Shown piece by piece: positions 8,458 through 17,263 of a DNA stretch of 64,000 nucleotides (positions are counted from its first letter, which is position 1; every line of letters starts with the position of its first letter). Below the pieces are notes generated by a model. It worked only from the letters and a program-made list of their open reading frames with translations. It was not told the origin of the DNA and did no database searches. The stretch is from RGIG3701 sp964438515. GTDB taxonomy: Bacteria; Planctomycetota; Planctomycetia; Pirellulales; Thermoguttaceae. The stretch covers positions 1-64,000 of the forward strand of contig CAYTLK010000009.1 in NCBI GenBank assembly GCA_964438515.1, written 5' to 3'. A program made the position numbers and the translations under genes.

Positions 8458-10731
8458 GTGAAGCACGACGTCAGCAACATTGAGCAACTTTTTCTTCAGA
8501 CCGTACGAGCGCAACTCGGCGACGAAACCTATGGTTTATGGTTTGAGGGACAGTGCCGAATTTCCTGCGACGTGACGCGCCACATCCTCCATATTTCCAA
8601 TCGTTCCCCTTTCGGGCTCGAATGGTACCGCCGAAACTATCGAACACTTTTCGAAAGTGCCGCACGCACTCTGCCGGAAGGTCCGTTCCAGGTACAAATT
8701 TCCGCAGGTAAAAAGTCGGAAGTTGCGGAAAGTGCGGCCCCTGCGCAAACTGCAGTGCGTGCGACCGTCAAAAAGTCGCCCCAAAATGCGAGCGGTTCGG
8801 GTTCCAAAGGTTTTCGACGTGCGGAAAACAGCGGGCGAAACGGTGGAAATGCAAAAAAGACGCCCGTCGATACGTCGTCGTGGAACCGTTTTCAGGTGCG
8901 CGGAGCAAAATCTGCCGCCATTATGAGGGACGTGGAACGGCTCAACATTCCGGAAGTAACGGAGTTTCTGCACGAAACGGAGCTGCGGAACGATGCGAGT
9001 TCCAGCGATTCGGATTTTACTGCGTCCAATCGGACTCAAACCTCCAGCCTGACGGAAATTCGTACCAAAAATTCAAGAAAACGTTCCGTCGAAAAGCGGG
9101 ATGAATCGGGAATGAACGCTGCGTTTCCGGAGACGGAGACTCCATTTGTTCCGGTTGCTTCTGCAGTTCCGGCGATTCCGGTTGTTTCTGAAATTGCGGT
9201 CGAAAAACCATCGGAAACGATTGTGGATTTCCTGATGTTGATGGATCGTTTGGACGCAGAAGGAATCCTACATAAATCATTGTGTGCGAATTTTCGCGAG
9301 GCGGAAGAACCGCAGACGGAAAACGCGCTCAAAAGCCGAAAATCAGGGAAGGCGAAAACCAGCCAGAGGACGAATGCTGGAATGTTTACGGATACGGAAA
9401 AAACAGTGGAAGTGAAACCGGTAAAAAAGGTTTCGGACGCCGCACCCGCAGGGGGAAATCGCAAATTGCAGGAATTAATGCTTGCAATGATGAATTCTGC
9501 CGAGGATGCTGAGGGCGCTGAGGATGAAAGTGCGGACGAAAATACGTCTTTCGGAGCGTCTTCGAGCGGAAATTCAGCGAGAGTTCCTGCGACAGCGCAG
9601 CCGTTTGCACCGGTTTCTGCGTTTTCGTCCGCAGGTTCTGCACGCACGAATTCTCGGTACGGATCGTTCGAAACGTTCGTTTCCGGCGGCTCCAATCGGC
9701 TCGCGTACACCACGGCCAAATCGCTTGGGTCGCAGATGGGTTTGGTTTCACCGATCGTCTTTTTCGGAAAAACAGGCGTCGGAAAGACGCATCTTCTGGA
9801 CGCCGTCTGCCGGCAAGTCGCCGCGTACGGTTTCAAAACCGTTTACACAACGGGCGAAGATTTCATGATGGAATTCGTCGAGACGGTTCGAGACACAAAC
9901 AAAAAAAGCTCGTTTTTACGTACGTACCGCTACTGCGACCTCCTGATCGTCGATAATTTGCAATTTCTGCTCAATAAACAAAGTACGACGGCAGAATTCC
10001 TCTCGATCGTTGCGAATCGGATGCGGGCGGGACGTCAGATCGTTCTGGCGTGCGACCGGCCGCTGGAGGAAATGGAGGGTCTCGGAAAAGACCTCTGTTC
10101 CTACCTCCGAAGCGGTTATTGGGTCCAGATTTACGAACCCAGTTTCGATGTGCGGCTCGGAATCCTCGAACGTCAGAGCCGAAGTCGGCAAATTCCCCTT
10201 TCGGACGAACAGCGGCGCGTCCTTGCGGAAAGTTTCACGGGCGACGTACGAACCATTCTGGGGGCGATCAACACCCTCGATATTATGACGCGTACGCACG
10301 CCGCGTTCCCGGAATCGACGGGGGCTGGAATGCGTCGGGACCTTGAAATGTCGCAGAGTCCCGACCTGATTGAGAAATTTATTCGGGATTTAACGATAAA
10401 ATCCGGACATTCCGTCACTCTTGAAGAAATTAAGCGTCTTGTGGCGGCGCAGTTCGGTCTCGATGTGCGTCTTCTTTCTTCGGGAAAACGCATACGAAAA
10501 GTCACGCAGCCTCGAATGCTCGCGATGTGGCTCGCCCGTAAATACACGCGCAAACCTCTGTCTGAAATCGGTCAGGCGTTCGGCTGCAACAGTCACAGTA
10601 CGGTCATTTCGGCGCAAAAGAAGGTCGATTCGTGGCTCAACAGCGATTGTTCCCTCCAGACGGCCAGCGCCATGCAAAACATCAGCGACATTATGATGAC
10701 GCTGAAAACCCAGCTTGAAAGCGCCCTTTGA
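8458..10731 (+). CDS. dnaA: Divergent chromosomal replication initiator DnaA
   Basis: A 757-residue DnaA, far longer than the usual 440-520. Domain I is at about residues 1-80 (EQLFLQTVRAQLGDETYGLWF). A Ser/Ala/Glu-rich, probably disordered linker of about 310 residues follows. The AAA+ core (about 400-620) has Walker A GKTGVGKT at about 437-444. Walker B reads LLIVDNLQFL, with Asn where most DnaA proteins have a second acidic residue. The box VII region reads YLRSGYWVQIYEP, one residue shorter than usual; its Arg may be the arginine finger. The sensor 2 Arg is present (GDVRTILGAIN). Domain IV (about 650-740) keeps the helix-turn-helix but the signature GGRDHTTV is GCNSHSTV. GTG is the start codon, at the beginning of the conserved N-terminus. 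Initiation of replication is the expected role. Confidence 0.88.
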   Translation: MKHDVSNIEQLFLQTVRAQLGDETYGLWFEGQCRISCDVTRHILHISNRSPFGLEWYRRNYRTLFESAARTLPEGPFQVQISAGKKSEVAESAAPAQTAVRATVKKSPQNASGSGSKGFRRAENSGRNGGNAKKTPVDTSSWNRFQVRGAKSAAIMRDVERLNIPEVTEFLHETELRNDASSSDSDFTASNRTQTSSLTEIRTKNSRKRSVEKRDESGMNAAFPETETPFVPVASAVPAIPVVSEIAVEKPSETIVDFLMLMDRLDAEGILHKSLCANFREAEEPQTENALKSRKSGKAKTSQRTNAGMFTDTEKTVEVKPVKKVSDAAPAGGNRKLQELMLAMMNSAEDAEGAEDESADENTSFGASSSGNSARVPATAQPFAPVSAFSSAGSARTNSRYGSFETFVSGGSNRLAYTTAKSLGSQMGLVSPIVFFGKTGVGKTHLLDAVCRQVAAYGFKTVYTTGEDFMMEFVETVRDTNKKSSFLRTYRYCDLLIVDNLQFLLNKQSTTAEFLSIVANRMRAGRQIVLACDRPLEEMEGLGKDLCSYLRSGYWVQIYEPSFDVRLGILERQSRSRQIPLSDEQRRVLAESFTGDVRTILGAINTLDIMTRTHAAFPESTGAGMRRDLEMSQSPDLIEKFIRDLTIKSGHSVTLEEIKRLVAAQFGLDVRLLSSGKRIRKVTQPRMLAMWLARKYTRKPLSEIGQAFGCNSHSTVISAQKKVDSWLNSDCSLQTASAMQNISDIMMTLKTQLESAL

Positions 10732-10855
10732 CGGTTCGGAGCCGCATTCCGTTCGAATCGAAAAAGGGTCAAAGAGGCGTAAAAAAGGGAGAAAAACTTT
10801 TTTTTGAAACCGTTTTCCTCCCAGTCGTTCTTTTTCCCTGAATCAGCAAAATCTC

Positions 10856-12295
10856 TTACTGGAATTTCACTCCCAGGACCCAGGAACCTGGTTTATTCTG
10901 GATTTTCAGCACTCCGTCCGAGTACGAAAGTGTTTCTTCCGCCGCATTTTGGTCGCCGTCCACACGAGAAACCGTGACCGTCCCCGAGGCGGGAACGCCT
11001 TCAAGACGAATCGTCAGTTCTTCGACATTCTGCTTCCAGTTGGAGACGAAAAGCCGTTTTTCACCCTTCTCGCCCACCGTTCCCAGCAGAGAAACATTCG
11101 GAACATCCGTCGTTTTTACCCGCACGGGCTGCGTCTGCATGAGGTCTCCGAACACGAGGAACGTATAATACGGCTTCTGAATCAGACCGTCAATCGAAAA
11201 AAGACCCCAGTTGGTCAAATTCGTTGCGTAATAATTCGACATATCGAGCGGCGTATCCTGCCAGCGCGTCAGAACGTAACCGCAAAACGCAGCCGCGTCG
11301 ATTCCGTTCATTCCTTCCGGACACGTACGCCAGTACGCTTTGCGGTCCGGTCCGCCTTCCGTTCCGTGAATTTCCGACCAGGAACAGGGGAAATAGTGCC
11401 ACTCGTTGAGATGAAGTTCCGTTTTCGTGAAACCGTAACTGTCGAGAATCTCGCGCACGCGTTTGGGCGGATCCAAAACTGCGGACGGCGTCGCGGCGTA
11501 GCAGTGCCACGAGAAGAAATCGATCGGCGCGCCTTCTCGCTTGCACGTCTCGCAAAATTCACGAATCAGCTCCTCACCCGCATGCGTCAGTGCCGGACCG
11601 CCGATTTTCAGGTTCGGAAAACGCGCTTTCAGGTATTTCGCCACTTTTACATACATCGTGCAGTACGTTGTGAAATCTTTGTCCCACATCTGCGGATTCA
11701 GATTCGGTTCATTCCAGATCTCCCAATATTCAATATTGTACTTAAATCCGTTTCCCCATCCTTCGTTATAATGACGAATGATTCCTTCACAGATGGCCGC
11801 GAAATGTTCGTAATCCTGCGGCTCTTTCGCGAAATAACGATTCGGCTCCGTATGCTCGATACTCGTTCCGAGTCGATAAATGATTTTTGAACCGCTTTCA
11901 ATAATTCTTCGAATGTAATCGTCAGTCGCATCGAAGTAATAACTATCCGGGTCGGACGGGTCGGCTTTCAGGTTTCCAAAAATCTGAGGAACGTCCACGA
12001 GACGCATTCCCGGATTGTCGAGCGGCACATCATGCAGACGAACCGTCGAAAAATGCAGTTTCGTGACGAGCGGCTGCGTGTCAAAAATACGTGTACCGCT
12101 GAGTTTTGCCCCCAGATTCGTTCCGTTGACGGCACGAACCGGCGCCCCTTTTTGTGTAAAATCGACAGAAAATGCCGACTCCTGTGCATTTACAGACGCC
12201 GCAGAGGCTGCAAACGTCACAAACGCGGCGGCCGCTGCAAATACAAAACAGAAAAATGTTGCGGGAAATTGCTTCATAACAGGCTCTTTCTTCAT
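10856..12295 (-). CDS. Secreted GH39-like glycoside hydrolase
   Basis: A 479-residue protein with a signal peptide ending near ASVNAQ. The TIM-barrel part (about residues 45-400) has the clan GH-A pattern: acid/base Glu in EYWEIWNEPNL near residue 194 and nucleophile Glu in ELHLNEWHY near residue 296, with WHCYAA between them as in GH39 xylosidase-like enzymes. A small beta domain follows (LFVSNWKQNVEELTIRLEGV). It probably hydrolyses beta-linked xylo- or related oligosaccharides outside the cytoplasm; the exact substrate cannot be read from sequence. A second possible start is Met7 (12277), which gives a shorter n-region. It lies 48 bases downstream of the DUF1080 gene on the same strand, so the two are probably one transcript. 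Confidence 0.85.
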   Translation of the reverse strand: MKKEPVMKQFPATFFCFVFAAAAAFVTFAASAASVNAQESAFSVDFTQKGAPVRAVNGTNLGAKLSGTRIFDTQPLVTKLHFSTVRLHDVPLDNPGMRLVDVPQIFGNLKADPSDPDSYYFDATDDYIRRIIESGSKIIYRLGTSIEHTEPNRYFAKEPQDYEHFAAICEGIIRHYNEGWGNGFKYNIEYWEIWNEPNLNPQMWDKDFTTYCTMYVKVAKYLKARFPNLKIGGPALTHAGEELIREFCETCKREGAPIDFFSWHCYAATPSAVLDPPKRVREILDSYGFTKTELHLNEWHYFPCSWSEIHGTEGGPDRKAYWRTCPEGMNGIDAAAFCGYVLTRWQDTPLDMSNYYATNLTNWGLFSIDGLIQKPYYTFLVFGDLMQTQPVRVKTTDVPNVSLLGTVGEKGEKRLFVSNWKQNVEELTIRLEGVPASGTVTVSRVDGDQNAAEETLSYSDGVLKIQNKPGSWVLGVKFQ

Positions 12296-12343
12296 GAAAA
12301 AACAAATATCACTACATGAAAAACAGGAAAGAAAGTCTGTCCT

Positions 12344-13156
12344 TTACATCGGTTTCAAATCGCGAATCCAAACGTTTCGGAACTGTACGGGACAGCCGTG
12401 ACCCGAAAATGAAATCGTTCCCGTTTTACGGCCGTTGAACGGAGTCGGAAGCGTCGCGTGACCGGTTCCGCCGTACACGATCGTACTGTTTTGAACGAGC
12501 ACGCCGTTAAACAGAATCGTCACACGTGCGGGTTCCAGCTCTTTCCCGGCGTCGTCGTACGTAGGAGCTTTGAAACAAATATCATACGTCTGCCACGTTC
12601 CGGGCGGCAAACAGGCGTTCACGAGCGGCGGGTTTTGACCGTAAACCGCTCCGCAGAGGCCGTCCGGATACGAATTTTGCGTATAATTATCGAAAATCTG
12701 AATCTCAACATTTCCGAAAATCAGGACGCCGTTGTTTCCGCGATTTCCCCACGGTCCCTCGAAGTTTTCGGGAGATCGGAACTCAAGATGCAGCTGAAAG
12801 TCGCCGAATTCTTCTTTCGTCGTGACGGCGCCGGAGGTGCATTCCAGCAAACCGTCATCTGTGATTTTCCACTCGGTCGGGCGCCACGCATCGAGGTTCG
12901 TCCCGTCAAAAAGGACCTTTGCGTCCGGCGGAGCGACGGCGTATTTCAACGATTCCGGCGCAACCTGCACCTTTTTCGGAATGGGTCGTCGAATATCGTG
13001 CACAACGTACTCGCTCCACCATTGTTTTGGGTTTTCTTCGTAACCGACGCGGCCGTCCTCGGCAAAAATGAGGCCTTCCGCCAGACAGAAGACCGCAGAA
13101 CACAGCGTGCACGACAGAAACAGCGACGCCGGCAGGACCAAATTTTTCAGAAACAT
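12344..13156 (-). CDS. Secreted DUF1080 (3-keto-disaccharide hydrolase-like) protein
   Basis: A 270-residue protein with a signal peptide (residues 5-26) and a single DUF1080 / 3-keto-disaccharide hydrolase domain from about residue 78: LFDGTNLDAWRPTEW, DGLLECTSGAVTTKEEFGDFQLHLEFRSP split over a short span, NNGVLIFGNVEIQI, ATLPTPFNG and the closing PVQFRNVWIRDLKPM. These concanavalin-like lectin folds are very numerous in planctomycetes and include enzymes that cleave 3-ketoglycosides. SD: GGAG in the leader. It precedes the GH39-like gene by 48 bases. A second DUF1080 protein lies at 38925-39596. Confidence 0.88.
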   Translation of the reverse strand: MFLKNLVLPASLFLSCTLCSAVFCLAEGLIFAEDGRVGYEENPKQWWSEYVVHDIRRPIPKKVQVAPESLKYAVAPPDAKVLFDGTNLDAWRPTEWKITDDGLLECTSGAVTTKEEFGDFQLHLEFRSPENFEGPWGNRGNNGVLIFGNVEIQIFDNYTQNSYPDGLCGAVYGQNPPLVNACLPPGTWQTYDICFKAPTYDDAGKELEPARVTILFNGVLVQNSTIVYGGTGHATLPTPFNGRKTGTISFSGHGCPVQFRNVWIRDLKPM

Positions 13157-13281
13157 TATTTTCTCCTTAAAAGTGAGGGTAGGAAATGGGAATAAACGAA
13201 TACAGCACCCCGAAACGCGCTTTTTGACGAAAAGCGGGGTTGTTTCTTTTCGCCGCCTTGGGTTCCGCCTTTACGAAAATC

Positions 13282-13853
13282 TCAATTGAAATCTGTACGT
13301 TTAAAAATACATTCGGATTCCATTTTGGCGGTACTTTTGTAACATTGATTGGGATGTGTCGGCTGCTCGGGGTACCGACGAACCAGTCTGCCCGCCTCCA
13401 ACAAACGAGGAAGATAGACATCTTGCACTGTTTTTAATTTTCTCCCTAAATACGCTGCAATTTGAGGGATTGTTAAATAACGTCCCTGACACAAAGCAAT
13501 AATTATTTGGTCCATTTCTTCCGAAGTGATTCGGGATTTCTCACGTGCGGCTCTGCCGATTTCCATCAGTTGTCGTTCTTCATCTTCCGTTAAGGAATCG
13601 TTTTTCTCATCGTTAGATGGATAGCTCAGCCCGTTATTGGGTAAGCTCGGGTCGCATCGCCGTCGGTGTTTGCCATGGCGCTGTAGGTTTCCCAGAGACT
13701 GTGAGGGACTCCCCCCTGTGAGGATTTGAACTCAAACTCGCAGTTTTCGCCAAAATCCAGCTGCTCCATAAGTTGCGCTTTATCCATGTTTTTTACCTCC
13801 TCGGGACGCACCTTTTTTAAGGCCGTTTTCTGTGGAGCCTCGTTCTGTTGCAA
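13282..13853 (-). pseudogene. Remnant of AlbA_2/winged-helix ATP-binding regulator
   Basis: Two fragments of one protein family lie head to tail. The first (13853-13626) starts MQQNEAPQKTALKK and contains the AlbA_2 start DFGENCEFEFKSSQGGVP...SMANTDG, after which the frame runs into a short unrelated tail and stops. The second (13633-13282, another frame) contains the C-terminal winged helix of the same family: RYLTIPQIAAYLGRKLKTV, LPRLLEAGRLVRRYPEQP. Intact relatives have about 350 residues between these parts, so the middle has been deleted and the frame shifted, just after ANTDG. The intact family is Schlafen-like and often found in defence islands. It abuts the TOPRIM-like gene (3 bases). 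Confidence 0.75.
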
Positions 13854-13856
13854 ACG

Positions 13857-14450
13857 TTACAGCTCCCACCCTTTCAGACGTTCCACGGTTCGATTTAAAC
13901 TGGGAGAGTGCCGAACAGCATTCTCCACCTCCCAACTTTTCTGAACAAACTGACAAAGCAGACTGTTATATTCCAGACCAATGACGGCACTGTCATTTCG
14001 CGGAATGATTCCTTTGACCGCCTTCCGTTTCGAGTCTTTGGCCCGCTGAATTAAAAAATTTTTCGGATCGGGAAGCGTATCTGTATCGTCAGGAAAAGCC
14101 TTTTCCTTTATGCCAAAAAAACGAGCAATGTTTTCCGTGTCTGCCAAAACCCACGACTCGATTTCCCGCACCGCGATGCGGAAGAGGAGGTGCGTACTCA
14201 AAGTATTTCCTCCCAGCCAGTCCGAAATGAGTTCAAGCGGACAGTTTTTCATGTCCAAATCCGTAATCACAAACGCAGGTTTTCCATTTTTGGCCATCAA
14301 ATTGTAGGAACGAACTCTTTTCTTGATTTTCCCGTATCCATTACAATCGATAGAATCTCCAATGACCAAATCGTCACGCAATTGAAACAATTTTTGAATT
14401 ACCGCCAAGGTCAATTGATCTTCGTAGGCGACACTCACATACGTCAGCAT
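13857..14450 (-). CDS. TOPRIM-like nuclease candidate (DUF4276/DUF4435-like)
   Basis: The ATG at 14450 is chosen because GAGGA from the end of the upstream gene serves as its ribosome binding site; a TTG at 14465 would overlap that gene. The 197-residue product has a TOPRIM-like layout: an early Glu (VAYEDQLTLAVIQ, residue 10), a DxD in FVITDLDMKNCP (residues 64-66) and REIESWVLAD (about 95-104), which is typical of the DUF4276 type proteins partnered with ATPases. In OLD, Gabija and PARIS defence systems a TOPRIM domain is the metal-dependent nuclease. It follows the ATPase gene by four bases, so the two are translationally coupled. The assignment rests on motif layout only. Confidence 0.7.
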   Translation of the reverse strand: MLTYVSVAYEDQLTLAVIQKLFQLRDDLVIGDSIDCNGYGKIKKRVRSYNLMAKNGKPAFVITDLDMKNCPLELISDWLGGNTLSTHLLFRIAVREIESWVLADTENIARFFGIKEKAFPDDTDTLPDPKNFLIQRAKDSKRKAVKGIIPRNDSAVIGLEYNSLLCQFVQKSWEVENAVRHSPSLNRTVERLKGWEL

Positions 14451-14454
14451 TGCA

Positions 14455-15633
14455 CTAATCCTCAAAATTCATCATCAGCTGGTCGATATTTGCGGGTTTC
14501 GTCAGCGGCAAAGCAATTTCAGCGGGATTTAATCCGGCACTCAGCATCTCTTTCCAATGGGGAACATCTATCCCGGAAAAACACCTCGTTCCCTCTTTGT
14601 CGGGCGTCAAAATCTGTATCTCGTCCAAATTGATGGCCTTATCGGAAAGCAGGTCCTCGCTGTGCGTCGTAATGATGTATTGCTGCTTCTTTCGGGTTTC
14701 CTTCTGCATTTTATAAAACAGCTCCGGTAATTTCGTCACGACTTCTTTGTGAAGCGACAACTCCGGCTCTTCCAGAAGGATTGTGCCGCGATTTTCGTAC
14801 AACATCCATAGAAGTGCAATGAGACGCAGTGTTCCATCGGAAAACTCGACTTCGCTCTGTTTTCCGGCATTGGGACGCCAATGGTCGTAAATCGCATTCA
14901 AATGGGGGTGTCCGATTTCGTCCCGTTCGAACGTTAATTCTTTCAGCTGCGGAACGGCCCGACTCAGTAACTTTCCGATTTTACCTAACGTTCGATTCCG
15001 TTTGTTCTCCGAAGTTTTCGCGATTTTTGACAGAAATCCCCGTCCAAAAGGATCGTTCGGCAAATCAGGACCGCTGAACGCTTCCGGATAGCGTAAAAGC
15101 TGCGGCACAAGATGAAAGTAGTTTATGCCTTCCAACATCTCCACCAGAGGACGAAATGAACCATTTTGGGTTATTTGTTCCAAATACGTCTGCGATAATA
15201 ATTGAGGGTCTTTTCTGTCTTGATCGTTAGGACGCGAAAGCAGACATTCGTCCCGTTGAAACAGGGTTTCCGCAACAATGTAACAATCTCTTTTACCGCG
15301 CGGATTCACGTTGAATTCCAGATCGTATTTCCAGGAATATTCCTCTTTTCCGAACTCGGAAACTTCAATTCCGATACGCACGACCGTGTCTTTTCTCACG
15401 TTGAGACAGCGAATTCTCGAAACCCCGCCGCGCTGCTGAACTGCCGCCTGAAGTCCTCCGCCGGAACGTACAATGTCGCGCAAAAAACGAAACGCATCCA
15501 ACAGATTGGACTTTCCGGTAGCATTGGCGCCAATGATAAACGTACGCTCTTTCAACGAAATATCAATAGCTTTGAAATTGCGCCAGTTACTCAACCGAAT
15601 TCTTGAAATATACATTTCTTGTTTGTTCGTCAT
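14455..15633 (-). CDS. OLD-like AAA ATPase, partner of TOPRIM protein
   Basis: A 392-residue ATPase of the AAA_21/OLD type. Walker A is FIIGANATGKSNLLDAF (about residues 33-45), a signature-like segment is VEFSDGTLRLIALLW, and Walker B is TILLEEPELSLHKEVV, followed by the switch His in YIITTHSEDLLS. No TOPRIM domain is fused at the C-terminus; it appears to be the separate downstream gene. Start 15633 is supported by AAAGGA. It is the first gene of the two-gene unit. Such ATPase and TOPRIM pairs are known in anti-phage systems (PARIS: AriA plus AriB), so a defence role is a reasonable inference. The exact family was not established. Confidence 0.85.
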   Translation of the reverse strand: MTNKQEMYISRIRLSNWRNFKAIDISLKERTFIIGANATGKSNLLDAFRFLRDIVRSGGGLQAAVQQRGGVSRIRCLNVRKDTVVRIGIEVSEFGKEEYSWKYDLEFNVNPRGKRDCYIVAETLFQRDECLLSRPNDQDRKDPQLLSQTYLEQITQNGSFRPLVEMLEGINYFHLVPQLLRYPEAFSGPDLPNDPFGRGFLSKIAKTSENKRNRTLGKIGKLLSRAVPQLKELTFERDEIGHPHLNAIYDHWRPNAGKQSEVEFSDGTLRLIALLWMLYENRGTILLEEPELSLHKEVVTKLPELFYKMQKETRKKQQYIITTHSEDLLSDKAINLDEIQILTPDKEGTRCFSGIDVPHWKEMLSAGLNPAEIALPLTKPANIDQLMMNFED

Positions 15634-15675
15634 TTTTGTCCTTTACGGTAGAACCGATGAAACATCCATACAAAA

Positions 15676-15725
15676 CATCGTTCTTTCGTTCATTCGTTCT
15701 TTATCGTTCATTCGTTCTTTATCGT
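15676..15725. repeat. Short tandem repeat at gene end
   Basis: The unit CGTTCATTCGTTCTTTAT is repeated about two and a half times here, covering the last codons of the ATPase gene at 15708-17054 and the space before the next gene. Copy-number change would alter the extreme C-terminus (TIKNE). Confidence 0.55.
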
Positions 15726-17054
15726 CGATTCGAGGCACTGAATGCGCGCATCGGCGGCGAGCAGCTTCGGCTCGTACTTGCGGTAGTTGCGTATCTCCTC
15801 AATCAACGCCTTCGCCTCCGTCAGCTTGCGGCGCTCAATGAGTTCAAACAGCCGAAGAAGCTTGTTCTCTTCCTCCGGGTCGCGAGCAGGAACGTGCATG
15901 ATGTCCTCCAGAATCTCATTCGTCGTCATCCCATACGACTCCTCCGGACGCCGAAGCTCGATGATTCCGCTCTCCTCGTCTTCCACCAGCATAAAAACAC
16001 TCTCCGCATGCACGTGTCCCAAAATCTGCGGCGAATGCGTCGCGATGATGAACTGACAGTTCGGAAAAATCTCAAGAAGTTTCGGAACCAGCATCCTCTG
16101 ACGCTTCGGATGAAAATGAAGGTCCACTTCGTCCACCAGAATGATTCCGTTCCCCTCAAGCGGATTCGCCATCGTGGGATTCGCAATTGCAAGCCTCCGC
16201 GCAATGTCGCCGACAAGCGCCAGGAGACTTTTTTCTCCGTCTGAAAGCTGATCAATCCGGAAGGGCACACCGTTTTTTTTCGCCTCAAGACGCAGCGGAT
16301 TCGTTTGAATCGTGAAGTCCGAAAACTCCGGCATAAACGCCTGCCACGCGTTTCGAAGGGTCTGAAGCGCCATATCGTGGTACTCCGCCACAATTTTCCG
16401 CGTTTCCTTACTTCCCGCCGCCGACGTCTGCTGCGCCTCCAGAACGAGCCGACGAAATTCACGATCCTCCTGATTTTCGCGCTCCCGGAACCATTCAAGC
16501 AGCACCCGATAGTCGGCCCGACAGGAAAGCGCGTCGCGATAAACACTCATGAGGGAGTAATCGCGGTCCGTATGCACAAATCGCGGAAAATTCAGCGCAA
16601 TCCGATTCGCCTGATAGTAAATCAGTACAGGAATCGAACATTTTTCATTCGTTTTCTCCACTTCCTCCCGAATTTTGTCGGTGAGAGAATGCACGTTCTC
16701 GACGTTTTTATCCTCATTTTTGAAGCAATCGTCCAGTTTTTTCGACTTAGATTTTGAATTTAATACAGATTTCATAACCCCCCAGCCGTAGATTTTGTCG
16801 TCCGCAGAGAGGAAAACGCGCAGCGCAGCAAACTCGCGGCCGGCGGAAATGTCGTACGATGCAATGTCTTTTCCCGCATTCCTTCCGCTTCGCAGCAGTG
16901 AGACGAAACGTGAAAGCACGACCGCCAGCGCGTCGAGAATGGTGGATTTACCGGCTCCGTTCACGCCTACAAGGACGTTGATGCGGGGATGAAAATCCAG
17001 ATTCATACTGTGAATTGCGCGAAAATTCGTGATTTGAAGAGATTCGAGTTTCAT
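15708..17054 (-). CDS. SMC-like AAA ATPase (COG3950-like)
   Basis: A 448-residue ATPase opening with MKLESLQITNFRAI and a Walker A VLVGVNGAGKSTILDAL (about residues 31-47). A charged helical middle (about 110-265, for example REEVEKTNEKC and REFRRLVLEAQQ) is followed by the signature LSDGEKSLLALVGD, Walker B GIILVDEVDLHFHP and the switch FIIATHSPQIL. The C-terminal 80 residues are helical. It resembles the predicted ATP-binding proteins of COG3950 and the ATPases of Septu-like defence modules, but there is no HNH nuclease gene beside it. It is 74 bases upstream of the OLD-like ATPase on the same strand, so the island may be one transcript. Confidence 0.85.
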   Translation of the reverse strand: MKLESLQITNFRAIHSMNLDFHPRINVLVGVNGAGKSTILDALAVVLSRFVSLLRSGRNAGKDIASYDISAGREFAALRVFLSADDKIYGWGVMKSVLNSKSKSKKLDDCFKNEDKNVENVHSLTDKIREEVEKTNEKCSIPVLIYYQANRIALNFPRFVHTDRDYSLMSVYRDALSCRADYRVLLEWFRERENQEDREFRRLVLEAQQTSAAGSKETRKIVAEYHDMALQTLRNAWQAFMPEFSDFTIQTNPLRLEAKKNGVPFRIDQLSDGEKSLLALVGDIARRLAIANPTMANPLEGNGIILVDEVDLHFHPKRQRMLVPKLLEIFPNCQFIIATHSPQILGHVHAESVFMLVEDEESGIIELRRPEESYGMTTNEILEDIMHVPARDPEEENKLLRLFELIERRKLTEAKALIEEIRNYRKYEPKLLAADARIQCLESTIKNE

Positions 17055-17263
17055 AAAAGTACCACTTTCTGTATTGTTCCCAGGGCGGCAGTTTCAGCCG
17101 GGATTCTAAAAGTCCGACAGAAAACCGCTCGTTCTTTTGAGTATAATCGCCGCATTGGGTTCTGTCAAGCCGTGGGAGTGAAATTGTCGAAGAAAAAAAA
17201 GAAAAAACGGAACGTTCCGAGTTTGGGCGAGACGTTCCGTTATTCAAAAAGCGGCGATGCGCA

